Assembly: GCA_007026445.1 (NCBI GenBank)
Contig: VDMD01000020.1
Span: 1-64,000, forward strand
Reading direction: 5' to 3'
From: Schizophyllum amplum
Taxonomy: Eukaryota; Basidiomycota; Agaricomycetes; Agaricales; Schizophyllaceae
Length of the DNA stretch: 64,000 nucleotides
Every line of letters begins with the position of its first letter. The stretch's first letter is position 1. A model generated the notes under the pieces. That model was given only the letters and a program-made list of their open reading frames with translations, was not told where the DNA came from and searched no databases. Made by a program: the position numbers and the translations under genes. Shown in pieces: positions 22,341 through 31,979 of this stretch.

Positions 22341-23414
22341 GGTGCCCACATTTATTGCCGACCAGCTTGGGAGGGTTGTCATTGCCCGGAGCCAGATCGC
22401 GCGCTGGCAGTTAGACCTCATGCCTCAATTTATTGAGGAAGCCTCTCTCTTCGTTCAGAAGTGTCAGCAACCCTTCGACTTACAGGCCATGCAGCACAAC
22501 TCAAGGGGCTCCCACTGGTTCTCTATTTGTGGCCATGACCAGAACAACAAGACAGTGAGTCTATTCTGCAAGCTCTCCCTACCTTCCTTGGCTTAAAACA
22601 CTTAGATCCCAGCGCTTTCGAAGTTCCATAAGGATAATGAGGAAGCTATCAACTGGTTTTTCCGCAAAGGAAGCCCCATGTCGTGCATCAGGTGCTTGAT
22701 GGCTGGTTCTTATTGCGCCAAATTCCAATTGACTGACTTTACTTCAGTCAATGCGCAAGCTCCTTTGTGGAGATTCACTTCCCAGGCGTGGCGCAGCGAT
22801 TCCAGAAGGGCATCGCCTTGATTGATGAACGCTATGGAGTGAAGGCCATGTATGGGCTTTTCTTCAATCTCTGTTTGAATGTGTCTAGGCCAGGACAGGT
22901 TGATCGCGTACACTGCCTACCTCATGCAGACTACAAGAACCTGGCACTGGTGGTTTGCGTTGTATTTGTCTATGGTGAGCAAGCTGGCTTTCCTTACAAC
23001 ATGGGCTAACAGAGAGGCAGGAGAATTTAACCACAAAGAAAAGTGCTGGTTGGTGATGTGGGAGGCTGGCATTATTCTCCAAATCCCGCCAGGCGTGTTT
23101 GTGGCCTACCCTTCCGCTCTTTTTTACCACTTCAACTTTGATATATCCAGTAAGCATCTCGCTTTTTACCCTTATCCTTCTTCCTCAAGCTGATCTCTTG
23201 CAGACCTTGAGGTTTGCGTTATTGATGGCGCAGACTTCCCGACACCCCAGAACTCTAGGCGTCTAGTTTGATCAGGCCAGCATGTGGCAGACTGCAGAGA
23301 TTGGTGTAGACACAATCAAGCAGGCTATAAGCCAAGGACTGGATGCCACTTGTGACAACCAGACCTTCCTAGATAGCCTGGTCTTCGCCAAGATCATGGG
23401 AGATAAGGGGCAGC
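22341..23414 (+). pseudogene. Dioxygenase-like (TET/JBP-related, TE-associated) pseudogene
   Basis: Plus-strand pieces in shifting frames read, in order: DQLGRVVIARSQIARWQ, GSHWFSICGHDQNNK, SKFHKDNEEAINWFF, ERYGVKAMYGLFFNLCLN, then VHCLPHADYKNLALVV, CWLVMWEAGIILQIPPG, SALFYHFNFD, and FDQASMWQTAEIGVD. The HADYKN piece gives the His-x-Asp iron pair and HFNF the later His, the same layout as the intact dioxygenase at 3.3 kb (PHRDYAN..PPGST..NHANT). At least three frame changes and an in-frame TAG near 23269 break it. I infer a decayed member of the double-stranded beta-helix oxygenase group common in Agaricomycete repeats. Confidence 0.5.
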
Positions 23415-24129
23415 CCAACAGCCCACCCTATAGAGCTTTACTTATACCAACACCTTCTTATAGTTACTTAATTCTAATAGCAGCCTGGCCTGGCCTACCC
23501 ATTAACCTGCTGCCACTTCCGCCCTTGCGAACTGCAAAGTGTCGCCATGCCCCTCAGAAAGTGTTGTCTAGCCTGCAGTCCAGGGAAAGTGTCGCCACAG
23601 GCAGTCAGGGTAAGTGTCGCCATATCGGGGACATGCAGGACTGAGCATGGGAAAGTGTCGTACCAGCCTATAGACCTCAGATAGTATCGCCAGGGTCATG
23701 AAATGTATCGCTTCTTCTGTCTTGTTTGAGATGGGGTCAGGTAAGTTGCGTGCCTTCTCAAAAGGCTTTTAAAACTTTGTAGTGCCACCAAAAAGGCCAG
23801 TCCAAACTTTCGCAGAAAGGGCTTAATTGTGTCGTAATTATCTGGCCTTTGACACTATGTTGAGGGCGCAACACACCCCGCCGAAGGGTCACGTGACATA
23901 ACCGATAACCTTTGCTGAGGGACACAATTATGACATCCCTACCACCCAAACCAACCTAACTAACAAAACCCTAACTAACCGAACCCTAACCAAACCCTAA
24001 CCGACTTCTAACCCTTACGCGGGGTGAGTTCGTATTTCCACTATGTTTTGAAGGAGAAATTAGGCGTTGTGCAAGTAACTTAGAGTGCAAAATGGTCAAA
24101 AAAGCGCAAATTAGTCTCGTATATTAAAT
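23415..24129. other. Non-coding, with short dispersed repeats
   Basis: A short motif close to AAAGTGTCGCCA recurs at about 23536, 23585, 23611, 23650 and 23690. Opposed copies of a TTGTGTCGTAATTAT-like sequence lie near 23826 and 23930. No gene is seen. Confidence 0.45.
23948..24020. repeat. Degenerate telomere-like CCCTAA repeats, interstitial
   Basis: Several CCCTAAC and variant units (AACCCTAAC, AACCAAACCCTAACC) occur in about 70 bp. The fungal telomere repeat is usually TTAGGG, so this looks like a worn interstitial telomere tract. It lies just upstream of the Plavaka relic. Confidence 0.55.
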
Positions 24130-25710
24130 GTGCAATGTAACCGCCATACAACACCTCTCACCCCTCCTCCCACCGACGTGTTGTCACAGCCCGCTACCTC
24201 AGCCTCAGAGCCTGCCGCACCACCCTCTTGCACTACCGGATGTTCAGGTCCTGCTGCCGCTGTTGCCACTGCGACTAGTGGACCGACCGCTGAACCCGCG
24301 CCAGAGGACGAACAGGAGACCACTGCGAGCAATGGGCGTACCTGCTATTGCATTGCGAAGAATCCCCCGTGTGAGCTCCAAAGCGTCGATGCGCAGACCA
24401 TCAGCTGCGATCACAATGCCACTCGCTTCATCCCTGCGCTACAAGCCTTCCTCAGTCGTGCAGGTTGCCATTCATAATCCATCCCTACGATACTTTCCCT
24501 CTATTCAAGCGCATCACCATTCTACTCCCTCGCATACTTGAAGCTGGCTCAACGATCAACAACTTGAGGAATGTTGTTCGCGCCAGTCCGCCTGTGCCCG
24601 TGCGCGGGCGTAGACCAGCTGAACCCGCCCACCTCGACTTTGCACTCATCAGGACTGGCGAGGGACCGACGGCACTAGTCTGCAAGGTATGTTCTTTCAC
24701 ACCAGTCTCGCTTTGTTTGGATTGATAATTCTCTGTAGGATTGCGTCTAGCCCGTGTCCGCGTACTCTTCAGCCTACCCTCAATCTTCATGGTTCCCACC
24801 AATCATCCGCTGGCCTACATCGAATGGTTCACGCCCTTCGGCCCCAAAGACCATGATAGCGGGCTTTACAGCATCAAGCCCTCCACTCGCAACCGCGGCG
24901 TCTACGGCGAGATCATCGAGATCGACCACATCGTCCGTAACTGTCATGTCGTACCTAGGATGGGTACCGGGCCGTCCCCAGATATGCACCACTCGGCAAA
25001 CCGTACCCAGAAGTGCACCATTCGGTTCCTGTTGCGCCAAAATTTATTCAATCTCTTAGATATCTTGCATGATGGTAGAAACACTGTGTCCCTACAATCT
25101 CACAAAGTTTGACGGCCCGCCGACTCTCTCGAGGGCATACAGAAAATCGAAGGCAGTTTTAATGGCCGCCTGTATAGACCATGCACCGTTTCGCATCAAT
25201 GCTGGGGCGCTTCATATAGCTCCTTAAATCATTGAAATAATCAGGGTAGTACTAGAGACCATGAAGATGCTGGCCATGTAGTTTGAGTTGCAGACGATGG
25301 TCAGGGCTCGGTGCACGGGGCATGGTTTCGAGAACACCTCGCAAAATGCGGCTGATCTCGCGCCGGTCTTCCGAGCCTTGCCAAGTGGTGCATTACACCC
25401 CCTCTGCAGTACAACGCGTGTCTCGTGGTCAAAATGGCTAAGGATATTCAGACATGTCGAGAGTTATGCTATGAGTGTGCCTATTTATTTGCTAAGGAAT
25501 CCGAGGTTTTGTCAAGCCACAATGCCACACAGACTGAAAGTGGTGCATATCTGGGGACGGCCCGGTAAGGCTATCAGTCTGTCGTGGACAATGGACAATT
25601 GCTGCGACCTCGCGACTGCTTTTCATCTGAACACATACACCGATCTTCACATGTTCTGTTTGTTGAAGCTCGAGAAGGATGTTCACACAGTGCTCTTAGA
25701 TACATCCTAG
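24130..25710 (+). pseudogene. Plavaka-type transposase, C-terminal relic
   Basis: Plus-strand pieces match my memory of the C-terminus of Plavaka transposases (a CACTA-related group in Agaricomycetes): CYCIAKNPPCELQSVDAQ, NATRFIPALQAFL, then HPYDTFPLFKRITILLP, VVRASPPVPVRGRRPAEPAH, and RLARVRVLFSLPSIF, HPLAYIEWFTPFGP, GLYSIKPSTRN, IVRNCHVVPRMG. After a 599-bp insertion the frame resumes with GKAISLSWTMDNCCDLATAF and ends at 25710. A frame change near 24470 and the missing N-terminal two thirds make it non-functional. A short intron is likely at about 24687-24738. Confidence 0.6.
24967..25565. mobile_element. 599-bp TA-flanked inverted-repeat element inside the Plavaka relic
   Basis: Perfect inverted repeats of about 27 bp start CCGGGCCGTCCCCAGATATG at the left and are mirrored at 25539-25565. 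TA flanks both sides (24965-24966, 25566-25567). Removing the element with one TA brings the two halves of the transposase frame together. There is no internal gene. It is a Tc1/mariner-type miniature element by its TA target. Confidence 0.8.
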
Positions 25711-26180
25711 GTCGATTGTATGACTGTCAATGAAGAGAGCAGATCAGTGTTTGGAAACGACACGCCTTTCTCAATGTTTTGCCCTGTTTGTCGTTACCCC
25801 TAAGTTCAGGCTTCATAAATTGCTTTCCTTGTTCTCCTTTCGCCAGTATTGGCTGCCCCTTGAGCGCTCTCGAGGCGGGGTGACCCCCCTGGCAGACCAG
25901 CTGCTTTTCTTGTGCCTTTCCTTTCCTCCATGGCTCCCAAATCGTAACTGCTTCAAGGTCTTGCCCCCTCGAGGACCAAGGTATGCATGGCATCTGCACC
26001 GGCCGTCTCCTTTCAAAGCTGACCCCATACTCAGCATTATGTTCTTGCCGTGCGTGCGCGGGTGTTGAATAAACATTGTGTGCGGCATGAACAACTTGCA
26101 ATGAACAACACGCGCAGCGTGGGCCGCGCTGCCCACCACCCCCGTCGTCCCGTGCTCACTTCCTGTTGGGAAAAGCAAAG
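25711..26180. other. Intergenic, nothing recognised
   Basis: Overlapping frames on both strands are of similar length and have no domain features. Confidence 0.4.
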
Positions 26181-26252
26181 TGACTTGACCTGGGTTTGAA
26201 CCAAGGACCTCCACATCTCGGGAGTGACGCTCTACCACTGAGCTATCGGGTC
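26181..26252 (-). tRNA. tRNA-like sequence, probably a pseudogene or SINE head
   Basis: The 72-nt minus-strand sequence fits a tRNA layout exactly: 7-nt acceptor, D arm (GCTC..GAGC), 5+7+5 anticodon arm, 5-nt variable loop, T arm with TTCAAAC. A box (TAGCTCAGTGG) and B box (GGTTCAAACCC) promoters are clear. However, the acceptor has two C-A mismatches, the anticodon stem has a T-T pair, and position 33 is C, not T. The nominal anticodon CGA (Ser) does not fit a tRNA with a short variable loop. I read it as degenerate. Confidence 0.5.
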
Positions 26253-27181
26253 TATAGTTACTAGTGATATTGGGATATCATTAGACCAACCAGAGGTCAC
26301 GTGATTATCTCCAACACTTCCACCGTAGTGGCCGTACTTGCGCGCTCATCAATGCTGGCACCGCGGCGTTCCTCATCGCCTCTGCTGTGTCTCCACCGCA
26401 CCGCCGTCGCATATCCGGCGCGATCGGCGGCGCGATCGGCGGCGGCATCCGACTGCACTGTCGCCCTCAACGCCCTCGACAGTCACTTCGACGTGCCGCT
26501 TGCAGGAGTCCACCCCTGGCGCGCACCCTACATACACCAACCTCCCCTCCTCCTCAACCTCGCCGCGCGCTCAACGCCCCCAACACGCTTGTTCCTTCGT
26601 CTCCTACCCACCGCTTTCTCCCGCGCTTTCTCCTGCCCATCCCTGCCGCCCGCAGCCTCTCTAGGACGTGGCATTACTTGCGCGTTTAACAGCATAGGTA
26701 GCATACACTCCTTACCGGCTGGGGCTGGACGCAGATCGGGAGACACGGATCGTCGTGCGGCAGCAAGCGGTGACTTCGAGTTAGGACTCAGGAGAATAGG
26801 GACCCGCGCAAGCCAATGTGCTCATATATGACCATATGCCCTTGAATGTATCCAGTGGCTTGCTTTCCATTGATCATGGATGTAACCACACCCTGGCTAG
26901 AGGGCTTCATCTTGGGCTATAGTATGTAGGGGCTTATGGGTAGGTTATGGGTATTATTTAGGGCTGACAATAGGGTATTTTCACGCAGAAATAATGCCTG
27001 CCATCAAATAACGGTCTGGCTTGTCGGAACTGGAATGATGGGCTATTCCTGGCCAATATTCGGGAAATGATGGCTTCACGCAAAAAGGCAGGCACGTGGC
27101 GCGCTAGGCCGCTCACCGCTCCCGCCCCACCGCTCCCGCCCCGCCCCGCTGCTGCTCACCAGCGCTGGTCCACCTCCACTA
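26253..27181. other. Intergenic, nothing firm
   Basis: The 26301-26831 frame is low-complexity (Ala/Arg/Pro/Leu) and overlaps equally open frames. Around 26920-26990 a few TAGGG-like units appear (GGGTAGGTTATGGG). Confidence 0.4.
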
Positions 27182-28128
27182 CGTGCATGTCACGGAAAAC
27201 TACCTGAGAATTTTGTATCCCTATACAGAATAATAATAATTTTTTCCTTCATAGAAAACTCAGTAGCCACACAAAAAGCTCCAGTAGGGCCAGCTTTTTG
27301 TAACCTAAATTGACTGATTGGCTGATTGGCTTGCATGTGTGGCCTGCTTCTCTGAACTTAATGTAAACATAGAGGAGATCCTGCTGTGAGTGAATCTGCT
27401 ATGTAGCACTTTTGCCCACTTCAGAATTTTGCCCACTTCAGAATTTCGCCACTTCAATTTCGTGATTTTGCCATTTTGCCATTTGGCAATTTCACCATTC
27501 AGCCTTTTGGCCTTTTAGCCCGTTAGCCATTTAGCCTGTTAGCCCGTTAGCCCTTTAGCCCGTTAGCCATTTAGCCCATTAGCCATTCAGCCCGTTAGCC
27601 TGTTAGCCCATTAGTGTTAGCCATTTGGCCGTTAAGCCCTTTCACCCTTTGGCTAGACCATTAACCATTTAACTTGGAATTGAGGATGTTGTGCCAGACT
27701 AACGGGCTAAAGGGCTAATGGGCTAACAGGCTAACGGGCTAACTAGTAACAGGCTAGATGGCTAACAGGCTAAAGGGCTAACGGGCTAACAGGCTAAATG
27801 GCTAACGGGCTAAAAGGCCAAAAGGCTGAATGGTGAAATTGCCAAATGGCGAAATGGCAAAATTGAAGTGGCGAAATTCTGAAGTGGGCAAAATTCTGAA
27901 GTGAGCAAAAGTGCTACATAGCAGATTCATTCACAGCAGGATCTCCTCTATGTTTACATTAAGTTCAGAGAAGCAGGCCACACATGCAAGCCAATCAGTC
28001 AATTTAGGTTACAAAAAGCTGGCCCTACTGGAGCTTTTGTGTGGCTACTGAGTTTTCTATGAAGGAAAATTGATTATTATTCTGTATAGGGATACAAAAT
28101 TCTCAGGTAGTTTTCCGTGACATGCACG
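27182..28128. repeat. Foldback element with arms of about 450 bp
   Basis: The stretch starts CGTGCATGTCACGGAAAACT and ends with its complement. The arms match nearly throughout: CCTGAGAATTTTGTATCC, the AGCTTTTTGTAACC block and the AAACATAGAGGAGATCCTGC block all recur inverted. The inner arms consist of short units, GTTAGCC and TTTAGCC, repeated about a dozen times. The central 30-40 bp is unpaired. There is no gene. Read-through transcription would yield a long hairpin RNA. Confidence 0.85.
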
Positions 28129-28405
28129 CAGTGCTCTCACCTCTGCTACCACGCATCACGACGTCCCCCATATTGCTTCTATAGCGTGCTGGCTGTACGT
28201 CGCTCCCATATACGGTTGCTGCTTCCCCGCGCGCGCTGCCGTTCCCGCCTGCCGCCCGCCGCCGTTCCAGCACGCCGCTGCTGTCACGCCCAACGCGCCC
28301 GCTGCCGTTGTTGCCATCATAATCGCATGGTATGTTCTCATTCACGCGCTTTCGTGACTTCGGAGGCTGGTTTCCCAGGTGCGTCTGGATACCCGCGCTG
28401 CACTT

Positions 28406-28713
28406 TGTTGGGATTGGTGTTCTAGCACGCTCTCGTGCTTATGGTATTTTTCTCCGATTTCTCCTGATTTTTCCCATGCCTTTATTGCTACTTATGCGCG
28501 CACTACGCCTTACGCTGTGCGCCACATATTCCGCTTAGTCATTGGCATTTCCCGGTCTTTCTGCCTAGAGCGGCTGCATCCAAGTCTCTCTTCATCTCTG
28601 ACTTGTGTGCTGTCACTCTAGGTGCGTAGTTACACATTCTGTAGCTCATTATACATCTGTCAGTTGTGTGCTGTCGCTCTAGTCTGATCTGATCCTCTGT
28701 TCTACCTCAAATA
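28406..28713 (+). repeat. Solo LTR, copia 308-bp type, older copy
   Basis: It has the full 308-bp length with TGTTGGGATTGGTG start and ATA end, but more base changes than the other copies. Flanks CACTT and GACCT agree at only three of five bases, so the target duplication has decayed or the flanks were rearranged. Confidence 0.85.
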
Positions 28714-31270
28714 GACCTGAGGTCCACAGCCTCATAATTCAGCTTTTATGGACGGGTTTTCTGCGGATTTCCCACGGGTTGTGGTGGGTTGGCGGGTCGG
28801 CCGAGTGCGACCCGTACCCGTACCCATCTGGAAAAACGGGATCCGGCCCGAGGTGCCCCGAGCAGACTGGGGGCGCGCTCAGGTCGGCGCAGGTCGGCGC
28901 AGGCATGTCAGGTCGGTCAAGTCGCTCAAACTTTAGGTCCGATTGTGAGAGCACCTTCACCGACCTGAGGTCACCTATATGTGAGCTCGATGGCTGAGGT
29001 TACCTGAGGCAGGCGCTGATTTTAGCAGTTTTTACAGGCTATACGCGGCTTCTGAATCTGAATTCATAGAAATGCAAACAGATTCTATTTCATTGGTACT
29101 ACAGAGACACTACTAAGGCTACTCTACACATCTAAAGCTTCGAACCGAGCACCGAGTGCTGGATTTTCTGTACGTAGTGATCATACCTGCACGCTACAAA
29201 TTATTGTGAGTAATAAGCAATGGCCTAATATTATCTTACCGCCATAGAGCCGGACACGCCGCGAAGGCGCAGCCCTCTTCCGTTGGGCAATGCGCCGGTA
29301 AGGCCTTTCTGGGTGCACGGCTTCGTTGGTTGCGTTCTGAGGCATGTCAGCGCGCTCTCGCTGCCGGAGACACCCTGAACACACCTTTACGTAGTCTATC
29401 TGCGTGCCCTCAGACGTCAACGGAATGCATCCGTTCATGCGAGAATCAGTGCGTGTAGCTCACAGTCGCAGCGAGATCTGGCAGGCAACGTGTGAGAATG
29501 CTATTTGGATCAGTGCATGCGGGCATGGAGCGCACCTATATGGCGCCTATCACCGTTCACAGGTCTTTCTGCTCCATTGTATAGATTATTGAAGTGTTGC
29601 CTAGTCGTCCGAGTTCGTTGGGAGGTGAGGGCGAGGGGCGCCAGACGTAGCGACTCGGACAGGCGCAGGGGCGGCTGGCTAAGAAGCCAGCGCGCACCAC
29701 ACCGCCCCTGCTTGCGATAAAGAGCAGCGAGCAGCGCGAGAGCATTGATTGCCGTGCCATCACATTGCCCCCTGCCCTTGATGCTGGCTCGACCGCCTGC
29801 GAAGACCACGTCATGGGCGAGCAAGCACCACATCGAGGTCGCAGGGTCGGCCGCGAGCGCTGGCGGTGTCCGGCGCCGCCTCATGCGCCCCCTTGCTAAG
29901 AGTCGTAGTATGACCTGTAAGCAATACATCCGTCAGTTTTGCGGCCTCGGAGCGAGGTACAGCAGACGTACCTGGGCGGGTGAGCGCTCACAGCACCTCG
30001 CCCGCCATTCTAGACACGCGTGCTCTTGAGCACCCCCGTCTCGCGTAGAGGTCGAGGGGAGGATGAGGAGGGCGAGTGCCTCCAGGTGCTGGTGAGTCAA
30101 AGGGACCGCGCCGCGGTCGCCGTTGCAATGCGTGTGCGCGAATCGACACTTAGTATGATGAAGAATGGCGAGGGCTAGCAGCAGAGAGAGCTACACGTCC
30201 GACGCCGCTGTAGTGCCAGTCGACATGAGGGTGGGAGGAGAGACGCAACGAATGACTCAGCGGCGAGCCTCAGCGCGCAAAATCCGGACCAAGGTCTGGA
30301 CCAGTTCGATTGATGTCGTCATCGATGATCCGTGAAGTCAGGCAACCTTTTAAGTTCTAGCCTTCTTCTCCGTCTCCCACCTCCAGCCTCCCTGCTCCCA
30401 CCCGTCATGCCCCGCCGCGTCGCCACTTGTATGCTCTCTTTTCTCTCCCCCTACAGGGCTTCCTTCAACCGACTCTATAGGCTGTCTAGTGGTGCTGGCC
30501 ATGTTCATGATCGAGACTGCATCGACGGAGGACAGGCCCTCGCTCCAGAACAGGCAAGGCGTGCTTCGCGTAGAGTGTGCGTGCTCTCAACGGCGAAAGC
30601 GGCAAGCAGCGTCGTCGGTAGTCTCGTAAACCATCCTCTAGTAAACTAGAGTCGTCGGTTACTTAGTAGCAACGCTGCCTCCGCGAGCGCGACTTTTGCG
30701 CACGCGCATAAAGGTCAAAGTCGCGCATACAAGGTCTGTTGTATCGGCGAGTAATTTATATACGGGTGTTGCATAGTGACGCGCAACTGGATATGCTCGC
30801 TGTACGCCGTACGAACTGCGCTCAAGTGGGGGAGAAGTTCGCGACTGGTGTACAGCTGGGTACAGCTGGGTGACACAGTAGTTTGGGATTGTAATGTAGA
30901 TAGCATCTGAATGTCAGTATGTCATACCTTGCATTGAATGATCAAAGTAGTAGTAGTCTTATGTGAGCTACCGTGACCACAGCTGTCTTGACAAGCATAC
31001 AGCCATCCCAGGTCGCCCAAGGTGGCCTCAAGCGCGCTACGACGGCCTGAGGTGACCGGACAAGACTTTCGGGAGGCCCACCGGGCCGAGGTCACCTGAG
31101 GACGTCATGTCGCCGAACCGTTTTTCGTGATGCCCGTGACCTGATCATACCCGTGACCCGGCGGGTTTTCGAAACCCGTGCCTTTTCTGAATGCTGCGCG
31201 AACAAGTCGAGGGAGTTCCCTTTGAGGCTTTCAGATTGAATCGAGATTCGAGAGGTCCATGACTGATCAC
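28714..31270. other. Repeat-rich non-coding stretch
   Basis: At 28760-28990 and 31020-31165 similar vocabulary appears in both orientations (GGCGGGTCGG, ACCCGTACCCG, CCTGAGGTCACCT), suggesting remnants of one repeat family. No frame between 29180 and 30960 has support as a gene. Confidence 0.35.
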
Positions 31271-31279
31271 AAAAGGTCT

Positions 31280-31445
31280 ACTTCAACGCGCGCGAAGGCT
31301 ACGCTGACATGCGCAAAGCCTACGTCAATGCGCGCGAAGACTGCGCCGACGCGCGAGAGGTCTACGACAATGCATGAGAAGCACATGCCGATGTGCACAA
31401 AGCCTATGCCTACGCGCGGAAGGCCTACGCTCACTTTGACTAAGA
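31280..31445 (+). repeat. About eight degenerate 21-nt coding repeats
   Basis: In one frame the stretch reads as 7-residue units such as NAREGYA, DMRKAYV, NAREDCA, DAREVYD, DVHKAYA, YARKAYA. Two in-frame stops (near 31373 and 31439) interrupt it. It ends EELLYLLALR at a GTGAGT donor-like site. This is a decayed exon for an Ala/Arg/Tyr-rich helical repeat. Confidence 0.5.
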
Positions 31446-31654
31446 AGAGCTCCTCTATTTGCTGGCTTTACGAGTGAGTGGCGACTCTGATATCTACTCC
31501 AAGATGTTCATCTTTTGTTCTATATATCAGCTCGTCATCAGCAGACCCCCAGGCTCCATCCCCGCCGCTGGCGTTGGTGTCCTCTCTGGCTGGCGTTATA
31601 CCGCTTTGATGTTAACGGTTTGAACATATACTGTCGCGTCTCGCCTGCCCGGGT

Positions 31655-31918
31655 TGTTGAGCATGTGGGGAAGCGCGGCTGCCTAGCCTACCTTAGTAGA
31701 AAGCTTAGCTGAAGGCTATGCGCAGGTAAGTCAAGTGGAAGACTTGGATTGAGGGGGTGGATGCGCCCTCCTTATATACTGCCCAGAGGGCTTGACATCA
31801 TAGGTAAGATGAGTAAGACGAATGTCCGTGATGTAATCGTAAATGTGTCATGTGTGTCCGTATGAGTCCACCATGTGTCCGCCATGTGCGTGACACGTGA
31901 CATGCCGAAAGTCCAACA
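31655..31918 (-). repeat. Probable 3' LTR of the second copia family
   Basis: On the minus strand a purine tract (AAGGGGGAG, 31927-31919) is followed by TGTTGGACTTTCGGC. The LTR would end in CAACA at 31655, giving TGTTG..CAACA ends and 264 bp. A TATATAAGG box lies inside at about 31772-31780. It is separated from its pol gene only by element B. The inner boundary is by terminal symmetry, not by comparison with a second LTR, since the 5' LTR is missing. Confidence 0.55.
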
Positions 31919-31979
31919 CTCCCCCTTGCTAAGTGTCGCGGAGCGCACGTAAGCGCATATCTTCTTCGGCCTGTTAGGC

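Noticed and set aside
23536..23710. Regularly spaced short repeats that could suggest a CRISPR array
   Set aside because: Spacing is irregular, units are degenerate, and the sequence is eukaryotic.
26181..26252. Functional tRNA-Ser(CGA)
   Set aside because: No long variable arm, C at position 33 and mismatched stems; kept only as tRNA-like.
26301..26831. 176-residue frame with a possible signal-like start
   Set aside because: Competing frames overlap over the same bases and composition is low in complexity; there is no family match.
28401..28718. Target duplication around the 28.4-kb solo LTR
   Set aside because: Flanks CACTT and GACCT match at only three of five bases, which is not convincing.
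29510..29929. 139-residue minus-strand frame
   Set aside because: No domain, and the plus strand is equally open over much of it. Not enough to call a gene.
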